Assembly (NCBI GenBank): GCA_964428355.1
Contig: CAYRYU010000049.1
Coordinates: 1-51,201, forward strand
Source of the DNA: CAYRYU01 sp964428355
GTDB lineage: Bacteria; Muiribacteriota; Ozemobacteria; Ozemobacterales; Ozemobacteraceae
Reading direction: 5' to 3'
Length of the DNA stretch: 51,201 nt
A program made the translations under genes and the position numbers. Of this stretch, positions 8,181-16,777 are shown in pieces. Below the pieces are notes generated by a model. It was not told where the DNA came from and searched no databases. It saw only the letters and a program-made list of their open reading frames with translations. Each line of letters begins with the position of its first letter. Position 1 is the first letter of the stretch.

Positions 8181-9845
8181 CTAGATGTTGGTCCAGACCT
8201 TCGTTCCGGGAGTGATCCAGGCGTTCAATGCCTTCGCCCAAATCCGCGGAATGTCAAGGTTCCCGTGGACGGTTTCGGTCAGGCGGATCTCCCTACCGTT
8301 TTTCAGGTATATCGCCACATAGTATTGGAAGCCGGTGAGTTGCGAAAAGAGGTCCGCGATCATGTCTGGAAGAATCCTGAATGGTGCCCAGGGTTCCTCG
8401 ACCAGATGGATCGCGACCACCTGCTCGAAATCCGCCACCTTCCACCGTCTTCGGAAGAAAAGAATTCGCGATTGGAAATCCACCGTGCGGGTCCGAAGGT
8501 CGAGAATGTAGTGTTCGTCCACCAGGTATTTCCAGACCCAAAGAATGGTGACCAGGAAGGAGGTCGAATCGAGGAGAACGAGATACATTATCCTTGGATT
8601 GGCCGCGATCAGGCCCCACTCTTCCATTAGCAGCCAGACCGTGGAAACCAGAAAGAAGAGGCTCAATCCACCCAGGAAGAACTTCTCAAAGGTGGTTGAG
8701 ATCTCGACTCGGACCTGTTCGGGGTGGGGGCACTCGAGAAGAAGGGAGGAGGTTCTGAGGTCCTGGAGTACTTGGGGCCCCTTCTCCGCGGCAACCCCTT
8801 GGAACTCGAAAGGTTCCTTTCCATCGGCCAGGATTGGCGGGAGAGCCTGGGAAAAATCCCGGCGGGGAAGGTAGGGGACATCCATCACGAGCGCGAAGTT
8901 TTTCGCCCGTTCTTCGATGCGGGCAAGTGCCCCATCGATATCCGTCCCGCCTTTTTCGGAGAAGGTGGAGAAGGGAAGTACATCCCCTGATTTGGTTACC
9001 ATGACGAGCGTGAAGGCCGTGGAAAACCAGTTCAACAGGAAGGGAAACCCCTGAAGCTTCCCTCTAACCGCAATGCATGCGATTTCGTCGAAATCGAGAA
9101 CCCGGCGGGTCGAAAAGAAGGGGTTCGTCCAGGTGAGAGTGACTTTTCTGTCGTTCATGTCGATCGTTCCCGTCGAACGGGTCATCAGATAGATCGCCGA
9201 CGAACAGGCGAAAAGAATCAATGCATCCAGAACGATGAATTGAGGCAGGAGTTCGCTTCCGGTCGTGAGCCCAACGACCCCCACGAGACTTATCGAACCG
9301 CCCGACAAAATCAGGAAACCGAGGAAATCCTCCAGTGCACACGGTATCTGGAAATCGACGTTGGTGGCTGTAATTGGATCCCCTGTCGAGGGGGATTCAT
9401 CAAGCAGGGCGGGGTCGTCGACCGCTTCCTGCGGGGGTTCTTCCGGCTCGGCAGCCCGATCCGAGGCTTTGGCCTTTTCGGAAAAATCGAAAACCCTATC
9501 GGGACGCGGACTATGGCGATTTCCCTTCAATGTCACCCCTTCCGAGGGATTGGTTTCGTCCGAAAAAATCCACTGAAGGAATGAAATGGCTCCGAAAAGG
9601 ATGCACTTGACAAGGAAAAGGGCCGATTTACAGAGCAAGAAAAGGAAGACGATGTACCAGATGAGGCAAAGGATCATGAAGATGGGCACCAGCATCAGGC
9701 CAAAAGGCGGAAACGCGCTGAGAATCGCGACAATTGGGAAAGCGACAGCGAGATAACCGAAGTCCTTGGCCAGCAGACTTCCAAGATCCCATATTTTCTG
9801 GGCTTCGGAAATCTTCTCATCTTCGGGTTTTCGCGCAGTCATCAT
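8181..9845 (-). CDS. Unrecognised membrane protein with two similar membrane/beta modules
   Basis: 554 residues, no family recognised with confidence. Residues 30-95 form an N-terminal group of hydrophobic helices, followed by an acidic, proline-rich linker (100-160). Then come two similar modules of about 140-160 residues: two transmembrane segments, a short IDMNDRKVTL or LDLRTRTVDF strand pair, and a segment ending RVLDFDEIACIAV (249-260) or KVADFEQVVAIHL (469-481). Each ends in a strand pair (VMVTKSGDVLPF; VAIYLKNGREIRL). The 'membrane hairpin then beta' layout recalls bacterial PH-like (YdbS type) proteins. It is a paralogue of the next gene at 10000-11889. ATG 9845 is followed directly by a second ATG at 9842, so the start is uncertain by one codon. 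Confidence 0.8.
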   Translation of the reverse strand: MMTARKPEDEKISEAQKIWDLGSLLAKDFGYLAVAFPIVAILSAFPPFGLMLVPIFMILCLIWYIVFLFLLCKSALFLVKCILFGAISFLQWIFSDETNPSEGVTLKGNRHSPRPDRVFDFSEKAKASDRAAEPEEPPQEAVDDPALLDESPSTGDPITATNVDFQIPCALEDFLGFLILSGGSISLVGVVGLTTGSELLPQFIVLDALILFACSSAIYLMTRSTGTIDMNDRKVTLTWTNPFFSTRRVLDFDEIACIAVRGKLQGFPFLLNWFSTAFTLVMVTKSGDVLPFSTFSEKGGTDIDGALARIEERAKNFALVMDVPYLPRRDFSQALPPILADGKEPFEFQGVAAEKGPQVLQDLRTSSLLLECPHPEQVRVEISTTFEKFFLGGLSLFFLVSTVWLLMEEWGLIAANPRIMYLVLLDSTSFLVTILWVWKYLVDEHYILDLRTRTVDFQSRILFFRRRWKVADFEQVVAIHLVEEPWAPFRILPDMIADLFSQLTGFQYYVAIYLKNGREIRLTETVHGNLDIPRIWAKALNAWITPGTKVWTNI

Positions 9846-9999
9846 GGCCTCTGAATGAGCAATTTTCGTTCCAAGGTGAGAACGGCCACGGGAAGAGAGG
9901 AATGCCTACTCTCTTCCCGTATTCGGGCGTTGAAATGAACCCGCCATGTGTCATTCCGGTCTCAGGGGTTGGTTCTCGCATCATTCATGCCGTTTGGAA

Positions 10000-11889
10000 T
10001 CAAATCGTGGGGGAAGGTGCAAACAGGCTTTCTGGATCGTCGGGTGATTCTTTGCGGATGATTTTTGAAAGGGCCCGTTCCCATATTCGGGGGATTTCCC
10101 GGTCTCCGTGGACCGTTTCGGAAACCGTGACCTCCCTTCCGTCGCACAGAACCAGGACCACCTTGTGGTTCCACTTCCAGGAATCAGGAAGGAGAGACAA
10201 CCAGGGTTCGGGAACCAAGGAAAGGGGTTCCCACTGTTCCGTGATGATCCTGGCTCCGGCTACATGTTCGAAGGAAGCGATCCTCCTGATCGATCGCCAG
10301 AAGAGGATGCGGGAGAGGAAATTCACCGATCCCGATCGGAGGTCCAGCTCGAAATGTTGATCCAGGAGTTTTTTCCAGAGCCAGAAGAGGGTCGCCAGGA
10401 AGGAACCGGAGTCGAGCATTACCAGGTAAAGAATCCTGGGGTTATCCATGATCAATTTGTTTTGGGAATAGAGGAGCAGGACCGTGGAAACCAGGAAGAA
10501 CGAAGCAATGAGGCCCAGACAGGCTTTCTCGAGCGGAGTGGATACTTCCAATCGCACTGATCCAGGCTGAGGGCTATCGAAAAGATCGGTGGAAGACCGG
10601 AGGTTCTCCAGAATCTGGGGCCCCCTCTCGGGGGTGGTTCCATGGAAATCAGCGCGGAAGACATCTGACAGAATTTCGCAGGGAGTCCCTTCCGTCCTCG
10701 TCCTGTTTTCGAGGAAAGGGATTCCCTTTTGGGCCGCGAACCACCGTCCGAACTTCTCCGCCCGGGCCAGGGTCCCGCTCAGGGTCTCTTTGGGGCTTCT
10801 TAAGAACTCGGTAAGGGGCAGGATCTCACCCCCTTTGGTGACGAGGACCACGCAAAAGCTAGAGGAAAACCAGTTCAACAGGACCGGAATTCCCGCCAGC
10901 TTGCCCTGGATGGCGACACAAGAAACATCACTCCTCGAAAGATGGAGCTCATCCCTCCGGATCATAGCCTCCCACCTGAAGCAGATCCTGCCTGGCGTGC
11001 TCTCTACGGATGTGCAGGACTTTGTGAGCCCGAAAAGCAGAAGAGACCCGAAAAACAGGATTACTCCATCCGTTCCCAACCCGACAGGAAAAAAGCGGAA
11101 TTCCGCGGAGGCCCCCATTATTCCCAGGATTGCCATGAAAGTCCCCAGATACATCATCAGAATCAGGGTCTTTCCCGGACCGCACGATGAATGAATCCTG
11201 GCACACCAGGACCGAGGGAGTCGAACGCGGGCTTTCCCCGCCGCTCTTCCGACTTTTCCGGCTTCCCCTGTGATTGGGATCCAGCCAAGGCAGATTCCGA
11301 TCAACGTGAATACGAAGAACAAAAGAATCAGGAGCATGAACAGGGCCGGCACGATCGTCGAAAGGAAAACGACCATGACCGTATAGGGGATGAGAATCAT
11401 CCATTCCCGTTCGGAAAGGTGGATTATCGATCCTGGGGTTCCCGAATCACGGGAACCAGGATCCGGTTCGGAGTCTTTAGGATCACCCAGGATGGGGGCC
11501 GGGGTAACGAGTTCCTCAGTGGGGGCGGGTACCCGCTCATCGGCGGGTTTCGGCGAACCAACAGGTTTCATGTTTGTGCCGCTGGCTGGGGGTAGGTGGT
11601 CGATAGGTGCCGTGGCAAGAGAACGACCCATTATTGCCAACTGAATGATCCCGAAGACCAGCAGGCCCGAAACCGCGATGAAGATCCCTGAAATAAGAAC
11701 CAGGAAAAGGAGATCCTGAACCAGAGTTCCGAAAAATGCCATTGCGAATGGAAGCAACAAACCGCAGAACCCTATCCCGAAAATCAGGTAGAAGACCGGT
11801 TCGTAGCTCATCCGGAAAAAATCTGCCGGTTTTTCCGGGATGCTGGCCTGCTTTTCCGATCGGGTCACCATGGCAATCTGATCCAGCAT
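10000..11889 (-). CDS. Paralogous membrane protein with duplicated membrane/beta modules
   Basis: 629 residues, clearly homologous to the protein at 8181-9845. Shared blocks include a GKL(A/Q)G(I/F)P(V/F)LLNWFS segment in the first module and N.RI.YLV.LDS.SFL and GREV(T)..ETVHG.(R)(E)IPRIW in the second. N-terminal helices occupy residues 30-80. A Pro/Asp-rich linker follows (100-165), then a further helix pair before the first module that the shorter paralogue lacks. No catalytic motif is visible. It is likely co-transcribed with its paralogue, since 154 bases without an evident promoter separate them. The duplicate pair suggests a heteromeric or specialised membrane complex. The ATG has only a weak ribosome site (GGAA). 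Confidence 0.8.
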   Translation of the reverse strand: MLDQIAMVTRSEKQASIPEKPADFFRMSYEPVFYLIFGIGFCGLLLPFAMAFFGTLVQDLLFLVLISGIFIAVSGLLVFGIIQLAIMGRSLATAPIDHLPPASGTNMKPVGSPKPADERVPAPTEELVTPAPILGDPKDSEPDPGSRDSGTPGSIIHLSEREWMILIPYTVMVVFLSTIVPALFMLLILLFFVFTLIGICLGWIPITGEAGKVGRAAGKARVRLPRSWCARIHSSCGPGKTLILMMYLGTFMAILGIMGASAEFRFFPVGLGTDGVILFFGSLLLFGLTKSCTSVESTPGRICFRWEAMIRRDELHLSRSDVSCVAIQGKLAGIPVLLNWFSSSFCVVLVTKGGEILPLTEFLRSPKETLSGTLARAEKFGRWFAAQKGIPFLENRTRTEGTPCEILSDVFRADFHGTTPERGPQILENLRSSTDLFDSPQPGSVRLEVSTPLEKACLGLIASFFLVSTVLLLYSQNKLIMDNPRILYLVMLDSGSFLATLFWLWKKLLDQHFELDLRSGSVNFLSRILFWRSIRRIASFEHVAGARIITEQWEPLSLVPEPWLSLLPDSWKWNHKVVLVLCDGREVTVSETVHGDREIPRIWERALSKIIRKESPDDPESLFAPSPTI

Positions 11890-12011
11890 TTTCCATTCCA
11901 GGTTCCTGGTCTCCCGGGTGGGGAATTCCAGTCATGCCGAGGGGAAGAAGTTCGGGAAAAGTTTGTCGCATGGCGACATTCTGGAGCTGTTGGAGGGGCC
12001 GCCCAGGGAGA

Positions 12012-12613
12012 TCAGTCGGCGGTCGGTGCTTTTCCTGAGAGGGTATTTTCGAGGTCGATTGCTATCCCCCTGATGACCCATGCGACGAAAGCCCCGGTTC
12101 CAACCGTCGGAAAGACCGCGGTGGCATTCCTGAGGTCCAGATCCCCGCTGGTGAAGGCTGAAAATGAAAAAAAGGCCCAGAAGAAAAGGAAAAGCTTGAG
12201 GTTGAGAACAGTGCCCTCTATCGTGGCAACGGAGTTTTTCACGAGCGCGGCCGCGCCATTGTACATATGAGCACCGAAAAAGAGTGGGAGGAAAATCCAA
12301 AGGCCGGTTCCTCCCAGGTACCAGGAGATGAAAGCCCATCCGATGAGGAGGGCTCCCCCTACTGTCTGGATGATCCAGGCCCATGCCAGAAAAAAACCCA
12401 GATGTCTGGGAATCCCCGGGAAAAACCTCCGCAGCCTGTCGTCCAGGGAGGGCGACGTGCCNNNNNNNNNNNNNNNNNNNNNNNNNNNNNNNNNNNNNNN
12501 NNNNNNNNNNNNNNNNNNNNNNNNNNNNNNNNNNNNNNNNNNNNNNNNNNNNNNNNNNNNNGCCTGTCGTCCAGGGAGGGCGACGTGCCCGGGGCGGAAA
12601 TGGGATCATCCAA
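12012..12613 (-). CDS. Small polytopic membrane protein interrupted by a spurious assembly gap
   Basis: Two pieces are separated by the N run 12462-12561. The 28 bases on each side of the Ns are identical and in the same reading frame (GTSPSLDDR in both), so the contig ends probably overlap. Merging them gives one 157-residue protein with three or four hydrophobic segments (FFLAWAWIIQTVGGALLIGW, GLWIFLPLFFG, LKLFLFFWAFFSFSAF, GTGAFVAWVI). The only plausible start in the open frame is TTG 12613, with AGGAG nine bases upstream; an in-frame stop lies about 70 bases further up. It shares orientation with the two larger membrane proteins and is probably first in that operon. No family was recognised. 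Confidence 0.72.
12462..12561. other. Assembly gap (100 N) with identical 28-bp flanks
   Basis: Bases 12434-12461 and 12562-12589 are identical over 28 bp. Merging at this overlap restores an uninterrupted membrane-protein frame. The most economical reading is that two overlapping contigs were scaffolded without being merged, so no sequence is missing. Confidence 0.85.
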
Positions 12614-12659
12614 GGCGGAACACTCCTGGTCGAACTGAGTCGGAAGAACCCTTTGGTCA

Positions 12660-12728
12660 ATTCTGAACCGGATGGACTTTTCGTGTCAACCGAATTCTCT
12701 TGACAAAGTGTCTGAATTACAATAAGCT
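12660..12728. promoter_or_regulatory. Back-to-back divergent promoters
   Basis: Two perfect TTGACA boxes point in opposite directions ten bases apart. The minus-strand one is at 12689-12684, with CAGAAT 18 bases on (12665-12660), serving the membrane-protein genes. The plus-strand one is at 12700-12705, with TAAGCT 17 bases on (12723-12728), serving the PP2C operon. Both -10 boxes are imperfect, so activator dependence is possible. The arrangement suggests shared control of the two operons. Confidence 0.45.
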
Positions 12729-12759
12729 TAGAGTGAAAGAAACAATAAAGGAGAGCGAG

Positions 12760-13725
12760 ATGAGCCTGAAATTCAAGATTGCAAGGGGGTCGGTCAGAGG
12801 GTGGGAACATTCGCGTGCGGGAAGAAACAACCAGGACGCGTTCGCGCTGGTTGAAGGCCGGGATTCCATCGTGGGGGTGGTTTGCGACGGATGTGGTGGT
12901 GCCCCCTTCTCCGAGGTGGGAGCGAGGCTTGGGGCCGGTCTGGCAGCGAGGCTCCTGGATGACGAATTCTCTGGCGGAACGTCAGGGGGAGGGAAGGTGC
13001 CCGAAAAGTGGGAACTGGCCGAAAAACTCGAATCCTTCCGGCGATCTTTCGAATCCCGTTTGCGGGGTTTCGTCGAGACGATGGTCTCTCCGATCCATGA
13101 GACGATCAGGGATGCATTCCTCTTCTCGCTTCTGGCGGTTTACGTCGGACCCCGATTCACCTTCGTCGCCGGGATCGGGGACGGCTGTTTTTCCTTCAAT
13201 GGGGAGTCGACGATCCTGGGGCCTTTTCCTGGAAACGCCCCGCCCTACCTTGCCTACAATATTTTCCCAGAAGTGTTTCTGGGAAAGGGTTCGGAAGCAA
13301 CACGGCTTCCTCACAATTCCTGCACCCCTCACCCCTCCCTCGGGCCAGGCCACCCTCCCTTTCGCTGTCAGATCCATCTACTGGTCACGACTTTCGAGGT
13401 CAAAACCCTCCTGATCGGATCGGATGGGTTCGCCGAGGTTCTGGCCGCAAAACCCCCGAATTCGCGATTGGAGAGAAAAGAGACCTTCTCGAAGCTTACG
13501 GATCTCTGCGGGGATGATGGAATCTTCGAAAATCCTGACGCCCTTCGAAGGATTCTTTTCCGGGCAAATCGGGAAATCCTTATACCCGACTGGGAAGCCA
13601 GGCAGATTCGTTCGGTTCCGGGCCTTTTCCGGGACGATGCGACCGTCCTGGTCATCCGAAGGGTATCCCCTGCGGAAAACCCGGTCGGAAAAACGGAGTC
13701 TTCGGAAACTCCCCATCTCAATTGA
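12760..13725 (+). CDS. PP2C-like serine/threonine phosphatase (YegK-like)
   Basis: 321 residues from ATG 12760, chosen because AAAGGAG lies seven bases upstream; an in-frame extension to 12700 has no such site and overlaps the promoter. PPM motifs are present in order: GRNNQDAF (21-28), VCDGCGGAPFSEVG (41-54) with the metal-binding Asp, FVAGIGDGCFSF (135-146), LLIGSDGFAEV (217-227) and a C-terminal FRDDATVLVI. PP2C enzymes remove phosphate from Ser/Thr using two metal ions. The gene heads an operon with a protein kinase, a nicotinamidase-like enzyme and a vWA protein, the composition of the TerY-P or YegL/K/I triad plus one. It probably counteracts the kinase encoded ten bases downstream. Confidence 0.9.
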   Translation: MSLKFKIARGSVRGWEHSRAGRNNQDAFALVEGRDSIVGVVCDGCGGAPFSEVGARLGAGLAARLLDDEFSGGTSGGGKVPEKWELAEKLESFRRSFESRLRGFVETMVSPIHETIRDAFLFSLLAVYVGPRFTFVAGIGDGCFSFNGESTILGPFPGNAPPYLAYNIFPEVFLGKGSEATRLPHNSCTPHPSLGPGHPPFRCQIHLLVTTFEVKTLLIGSDGFAEVLAAKPPNSRLERKETFSKLTDLCGDDGIFENPDALRRILFRANREILIPDWEARQIRSVPGLFRDDATVLVIRRVSPAENPVGKTESSETPHLN

Positions 13726-13734
13726 AAGGGCTGA

Positions 13735-15621
13735 ATGCCGATGGAACTCCTTCTCGGAAACAGGAAGGTCAAGGTCAAGACTTCCCTGATCGTGGGCCAG
13801 GGTGGTGAAGCCGTGATCTACCGGCTCGACTCCGATACGGTCCTGAAGCTTTTCAAGGGTCCCGACCACCCGGATTTCGCAGGTCTTCCCCAGGAGCAGG
13901 AAGCCGCCCGATTACGTCTGGAGCTTCAGCAGAAGAAACTTCCGGCGTTTCCCAAGGGGCTTCCCGCCCAGGTAGTCGCACCTGAAGATCTTGCTCGGGA
14001 GCCCGTTTCCGGGATGGCAGTGGGTTTCTCGATGCGGTTCGTTCCGAAGGCTGAACTTCTCTCCAGATACTCCGAACGTCCTTTCAGGCAGGCGGGAGTT
14101 GATCCCAACTCGATTCCCCTGATCTTTGCCCGTCTCCACGATTCGGTCTCGATTCTCCACCGGCGAGGTGTATTGATCGGAGATTTCAACGATCTGAACG
14201 TCCTCGTTCGCGAACAGGATCCGTTCCTGATCGACGCGGACAGTTTCCAGTATGGAGGTTTCCCGTGTGTGGCCTACACGCTGAAGTACTCCGATTCAAA
14301 GTTGTTCGACGAACAGGGGAATGTACCGGTTTTTGTCCGACCGTACCAGGAAGATTCCGATTGGTACTCCTTTGCAGTGCTGCTGTTCCAGTGTCTCCTC
14401 TTCGTCGATCCCTTCGGTGGGGTCCACGCGCCAAAGGACCCGGGGAAAAGGGTCCCGAATGTTCTGAGGGCTTTGCGGCGGGTTCCAGTGTTCGATTCCG
14501 AGGTCAGATATCCCAAGACCGCCCTCCCCTATTGCGTTCTTCCGGATGAACTGTTGCAGTTCTTCTACCGGGTTTTCGCCCAGGGAGCGCGCGGCAGGTT
14601 CCCGGCCGATCTACTGAAAAGAATCGAATGGACAAACTGCCCCAATTGCGGTTCGGAGCATGCCCGTCCCGCGTGTCCGTTTTGCAGCGGTCCTGGCAGG
14701 AAAACGGTCACCGTGGTTGCATCCACCGGAAACCTTTTACTGGCGCACCTTTTCGAAACGCGCGGCGCACTCCTCCATGTGGGGAATCACCTGGAAAAGG
14801 CGGCCTGGATCGAAGCCAGAGATGAAGCACTCTTCCGGGAGCACGGGGAGGTGATACTTTCCGGACAGGCAGCACCCGGCATGCGATTCGCGATCTGCGG
14901 CGAGGAAACGCTGATTGGGCAGGGGAACTCGTTGGCCATCATCGGGGCAGGGAAAGTGCCCGAGGTGATTTCCGTGGACAACTGCGAGGGGGTTCCCCAA
15001 TTCGCGGTTGGGGCGGGGAAAGTGTTCTTTTCACATGGGGGGTTCTTGTACCGCCGGGAATTGGTGTCAGGGATTCAAACCCGCTCGGTCGTCGGGAAGG
15101 TCCTGGCTGGGCAGACGAGATTCTGGGTGGGGTCCGTCTTCGGATTCGGTTTCTACAGGGCTTCGGATATGACCGTAGCGTTCACATTCCCGTCGGACCG
15201 CCAGGGGTTCCGTGATAAAATCGGATTCGTCAGGATCCGTGGCCAGATCGTGCAGGCGGAATGCCGGTTCTCGGATAGATTTTGCTGGTGTTTCATCTCC
15301 TCGGTCGACAACGGAAAGGAGATCCGGCGGTGCACCGTTTTCAGGGAGGACGGGACGATGATCGCCTACCAGGAGGATGAACGGTCGGAGATCGAATGGA
15401 TGGCGCCACAGACAGGAAAGGTCGCTATCGGGAAACATCTCTTCTGCCTTGTCGACCAGGGGATCCTTCGTCTCGAGTTCGGGAGCGGATCGATCTTACC
15501 GGGCCGCCTCTTTTCCATCCATTCGTCGGTTCTCGAAGGCCAGGATTTCCTTGGGGCCGTTCCCGAGGGTCTGGTCATCGCTGGTTCGAAAAGGATTTCG
15601 TTGGTCCAGATCGGACGTTGA
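13735..15621 (+). CDS. Atypical protein kinase with zinc ribbon (YegI-like)
   Basis: 628 residues. The kinase domain occupies about 1-295: glycine loop GQGGEAVIY (21-29), VLKLFK with Lys38, catalytic-loop equivalent LIGDFNDLNVLV (Asp150, Asn155) and metal segment LIDADSFQ (Asp167) in place of DFG. A zinc ribbon follows with Cys302, 305, 314 and 317 (CPNC...CPFC). The C-terminal 300 residues are beta-rich and could form a propeller-like sensor. This matches the kinase of the TerY-P/YegI triad, which also carries C-terminal accessory domains. Ten bases separate it from the phosphatase. AAAGGG precedes ATG 13735; ATG 13741, two codons later, is also possible. The substrate is unknown; the vWA protein and phosphatase are the obvious candidates. 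Confidence 0.85.
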   Translation: MPMELLLGNRKVKVKTSLIVGQGGEAVIYRLDSDTVLKLFKGPDHPDFAGLPQEQEAARLRLELQQKKLPAFPKGLPAQVVAPEDLAREPVSGMAVGFSMRFVPKAELLSRYSERPFRQAGVDPNSIPLIFARLHDSVSILHRRGVLIGDFNDLNVLVREQDPFLIDADSFQYGGFPCVAYTLKYSDSKLFDEQGNVPVFVRPYQEDSDWYSFAVLLFQCLLFVDPFGGVHAPKDPGKRVPNVLRALRRVPVFDSEVRYPKTALPYCVLPDELLQFFYRVFAQGARGRFPADLLKRIEWTNCPNCGSEHARPACPFCSGPGRKTVTVVASTGNLLLAHLFETRGALLHVGNHLEKAAWIEARDEALFREHGEVILSGQAAPGMRFAICGEETLIGQGNSLAIIGAGKVPEVISVDNCEGVPQFAVGAGKVFFSHGGFLYRRELVSGIQTRSVVGKVLAGQTRFWVGSVFGFGFYRASDMTVAFTFPSDRQGFRDKIGFVRIRGQIVQAECRFSDRFCWCFISSVDNGKEIRRCTVFREDGTMIAYQEDERSEIEWMAPQTGKVAIGKHLFCLVDQGILRLEFGSGSILPGRLFSIHSSVLEGQDFLGAVPEGLVIAGSKRISLVQIGR

Positions 15622-15633
15622 TCAGTCCGGGCT

Positions 15634-15664
15634 CCCCCCGTGCCTCGTCCGGGCTTCCGGGGGG
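15634..15664 (+). other. Intercistronic hairpin between kinase and hydrolase genes
   Basis: CCCCCCG at 15634-15640 pairs perfectly with CGGGGGG at 15658-15664 across a 17-base loop, in the 62-base spacer of the operon. No T-run follows, so it is not a standard terminator. It may stabilise or partition the transcript, or lower expression of the downstream genes. Confidence 0.45.
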
Positions 15665-15683
15665 CGAAAGAAAGGAGAGTTCC

Positions 15684-16748
15684 ATGACCAAAGGCAAGCG
15701 GTTTTCCAGGCTTCCCATTCCGGCTTTCCACGATTCGAGGAAGTCGTTCGAAGCGGCGTTCTCCGTGCAGGATGTCTCGAAGCTGCAGCAGGAGGCTGCG
15801 GAATGGCGACGCAGGCTCAACCTGACCGCCGTAGGCGGGGACCGGCGCAAGGTCCAACTGCTGGTCATCGACGACCAGTTCGATTTCACCTACCCCGAGG
15901 GGGCCCTCTTCGTCGCGGGAAGGTCGGGCAAGGGAGCGATGGAGGCGCAGGATCGGCTGGTAAAGTTCATTTACGAACATCTCGGTCTGATCAGCCAGAT
16001 CACGTGCACGATGGACACGCACCTTCCCTTCCAGATCTTCTTTCCAAGCGCGCACCTCCTCGAGGACGGCGGGCATCCCTCACCTCACACCCTGATCAAG
16101 GCCGAGGACTACCGGGCGGGAAGGTTCCGGCCCAACCCCGCCATGGCGAAACAGCTCGGTGCGGATCCGGTCTGGCTCCAGCGCCAGTTCACGCACTACT
16201 GCGAACAGCTCGAGAAAAGCGGGAAATACGCGCTCTATCTATGGCCGTACCATTGCCTTCTGGGGTCCAACGGGCACAGGCTGGCGGGGGTCGTCGAGGA
16301 GGCAAGGTTGTTCCATGCCTTTGCCCGGGGAGCCGAGAACCGCCCGGAGATCAAGGGGGGAAACCCGCTGACGGAGCACTACTCGGTTTTCTCCCCTGAA
16401 GTGACCACCTGTTGGGACGGACAGCCCATTCCGGGTGCCCAGAAAAACACCCGCCTGATCAAGACCCTCCTGGAATCCGATGCGGTGTTGATCGCGGGCC
16501 TGGCTTCGAGCCACTGTGTCAAGGAGAGCATCGCGGATTTCATCTCCGAGATCAAAGCGCAGGACCCCAAACTCGCCGGAAAGCTCTATCTTCTCAGGGA
16601 TTGCACCGCTCCGGTGGTGATCCCTGGGGGAATGGACTTCACCGATGAGGCTGAAAAAGCGATGCAGGATTTCCAGGATGCTGGAATGCACCTCGTCGAC
16701 ACGGCCACTCCCATCGAATCCTGGCCGGGCCTCGACATCCTGGCCTGA
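15684..16748 (+). CDS. Nicotinamidase-like cysteine hydrolase (isochorismatase superfamily)
   Basis: 354 residues from ATG 15684, supported by AAAGGAG seven bases upstream. Nicotinamidase landmarks appear in order: LLVIDDQFDFTYPEGAL (Asp63), TMDTHLPF (111-113, DxH metal site), LWPYHCLLGSNGH (matches WPxHC..G), EIKGGNPLTEHYSVF (Lys224; PncA has KG.NP....YS.F) and AGLASSHCVKESI (Cys278). The Asp-Lys-Cys triad is thus complete. PncA hydrolyses nicotinamide to nicotinate in NAD salvage. This protein is far longer than PncA (~213): it has a 55-residue N-terminal extension and an insertion around 125-185, so another amide substrate is possible. It sits between the kinase and vWA genes, so a link between phospho-signalling and nicotinamide/NAD metabolism is inferred. 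Confidence 0.85.
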   Translation: MTKGKRFSRLPIPAFHDSRKSFEAAFSVQDVSKLQQEAAEWRRRLNLTAVGGDRRKVQLLVIDDQFDFTYPEGALFVAGRSGKGAMEAQDRLVKFIYEHLGLISQITCTMDTHLPFQIFFPSAHLLEDGGHPSPHTLIKAEDYRAGRFRPNPAMAKQLGADPVWLQRQFTHYCEQLEKSGKYALYLWPYHCLLGSNGHRLAGVVEEARLFHAFARGAENRPEIKGGNPLTEHYSVFSPEVTTCWDGQPIPGAQKNTRLIKTLLESDAVLIAGLASSHCVKESIADFISEIKAQDPKLAGKLYLLRDCTAPVVIPGGMDFTDEAEKAMQDFQDAGMHLVDTATPIESWPGLDILA

Positions 16749-16777
16749 AGAGCTGTCAAGAAAGGAGGAATGCAACC

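Noticed and set aside
11932..12810. Minus-strand frame across the gap at 12462
   Set aside because: A different frame from the hydrophobic protein restored by merging the 28-bp flanks; Pro/Arg-rich and without family features.
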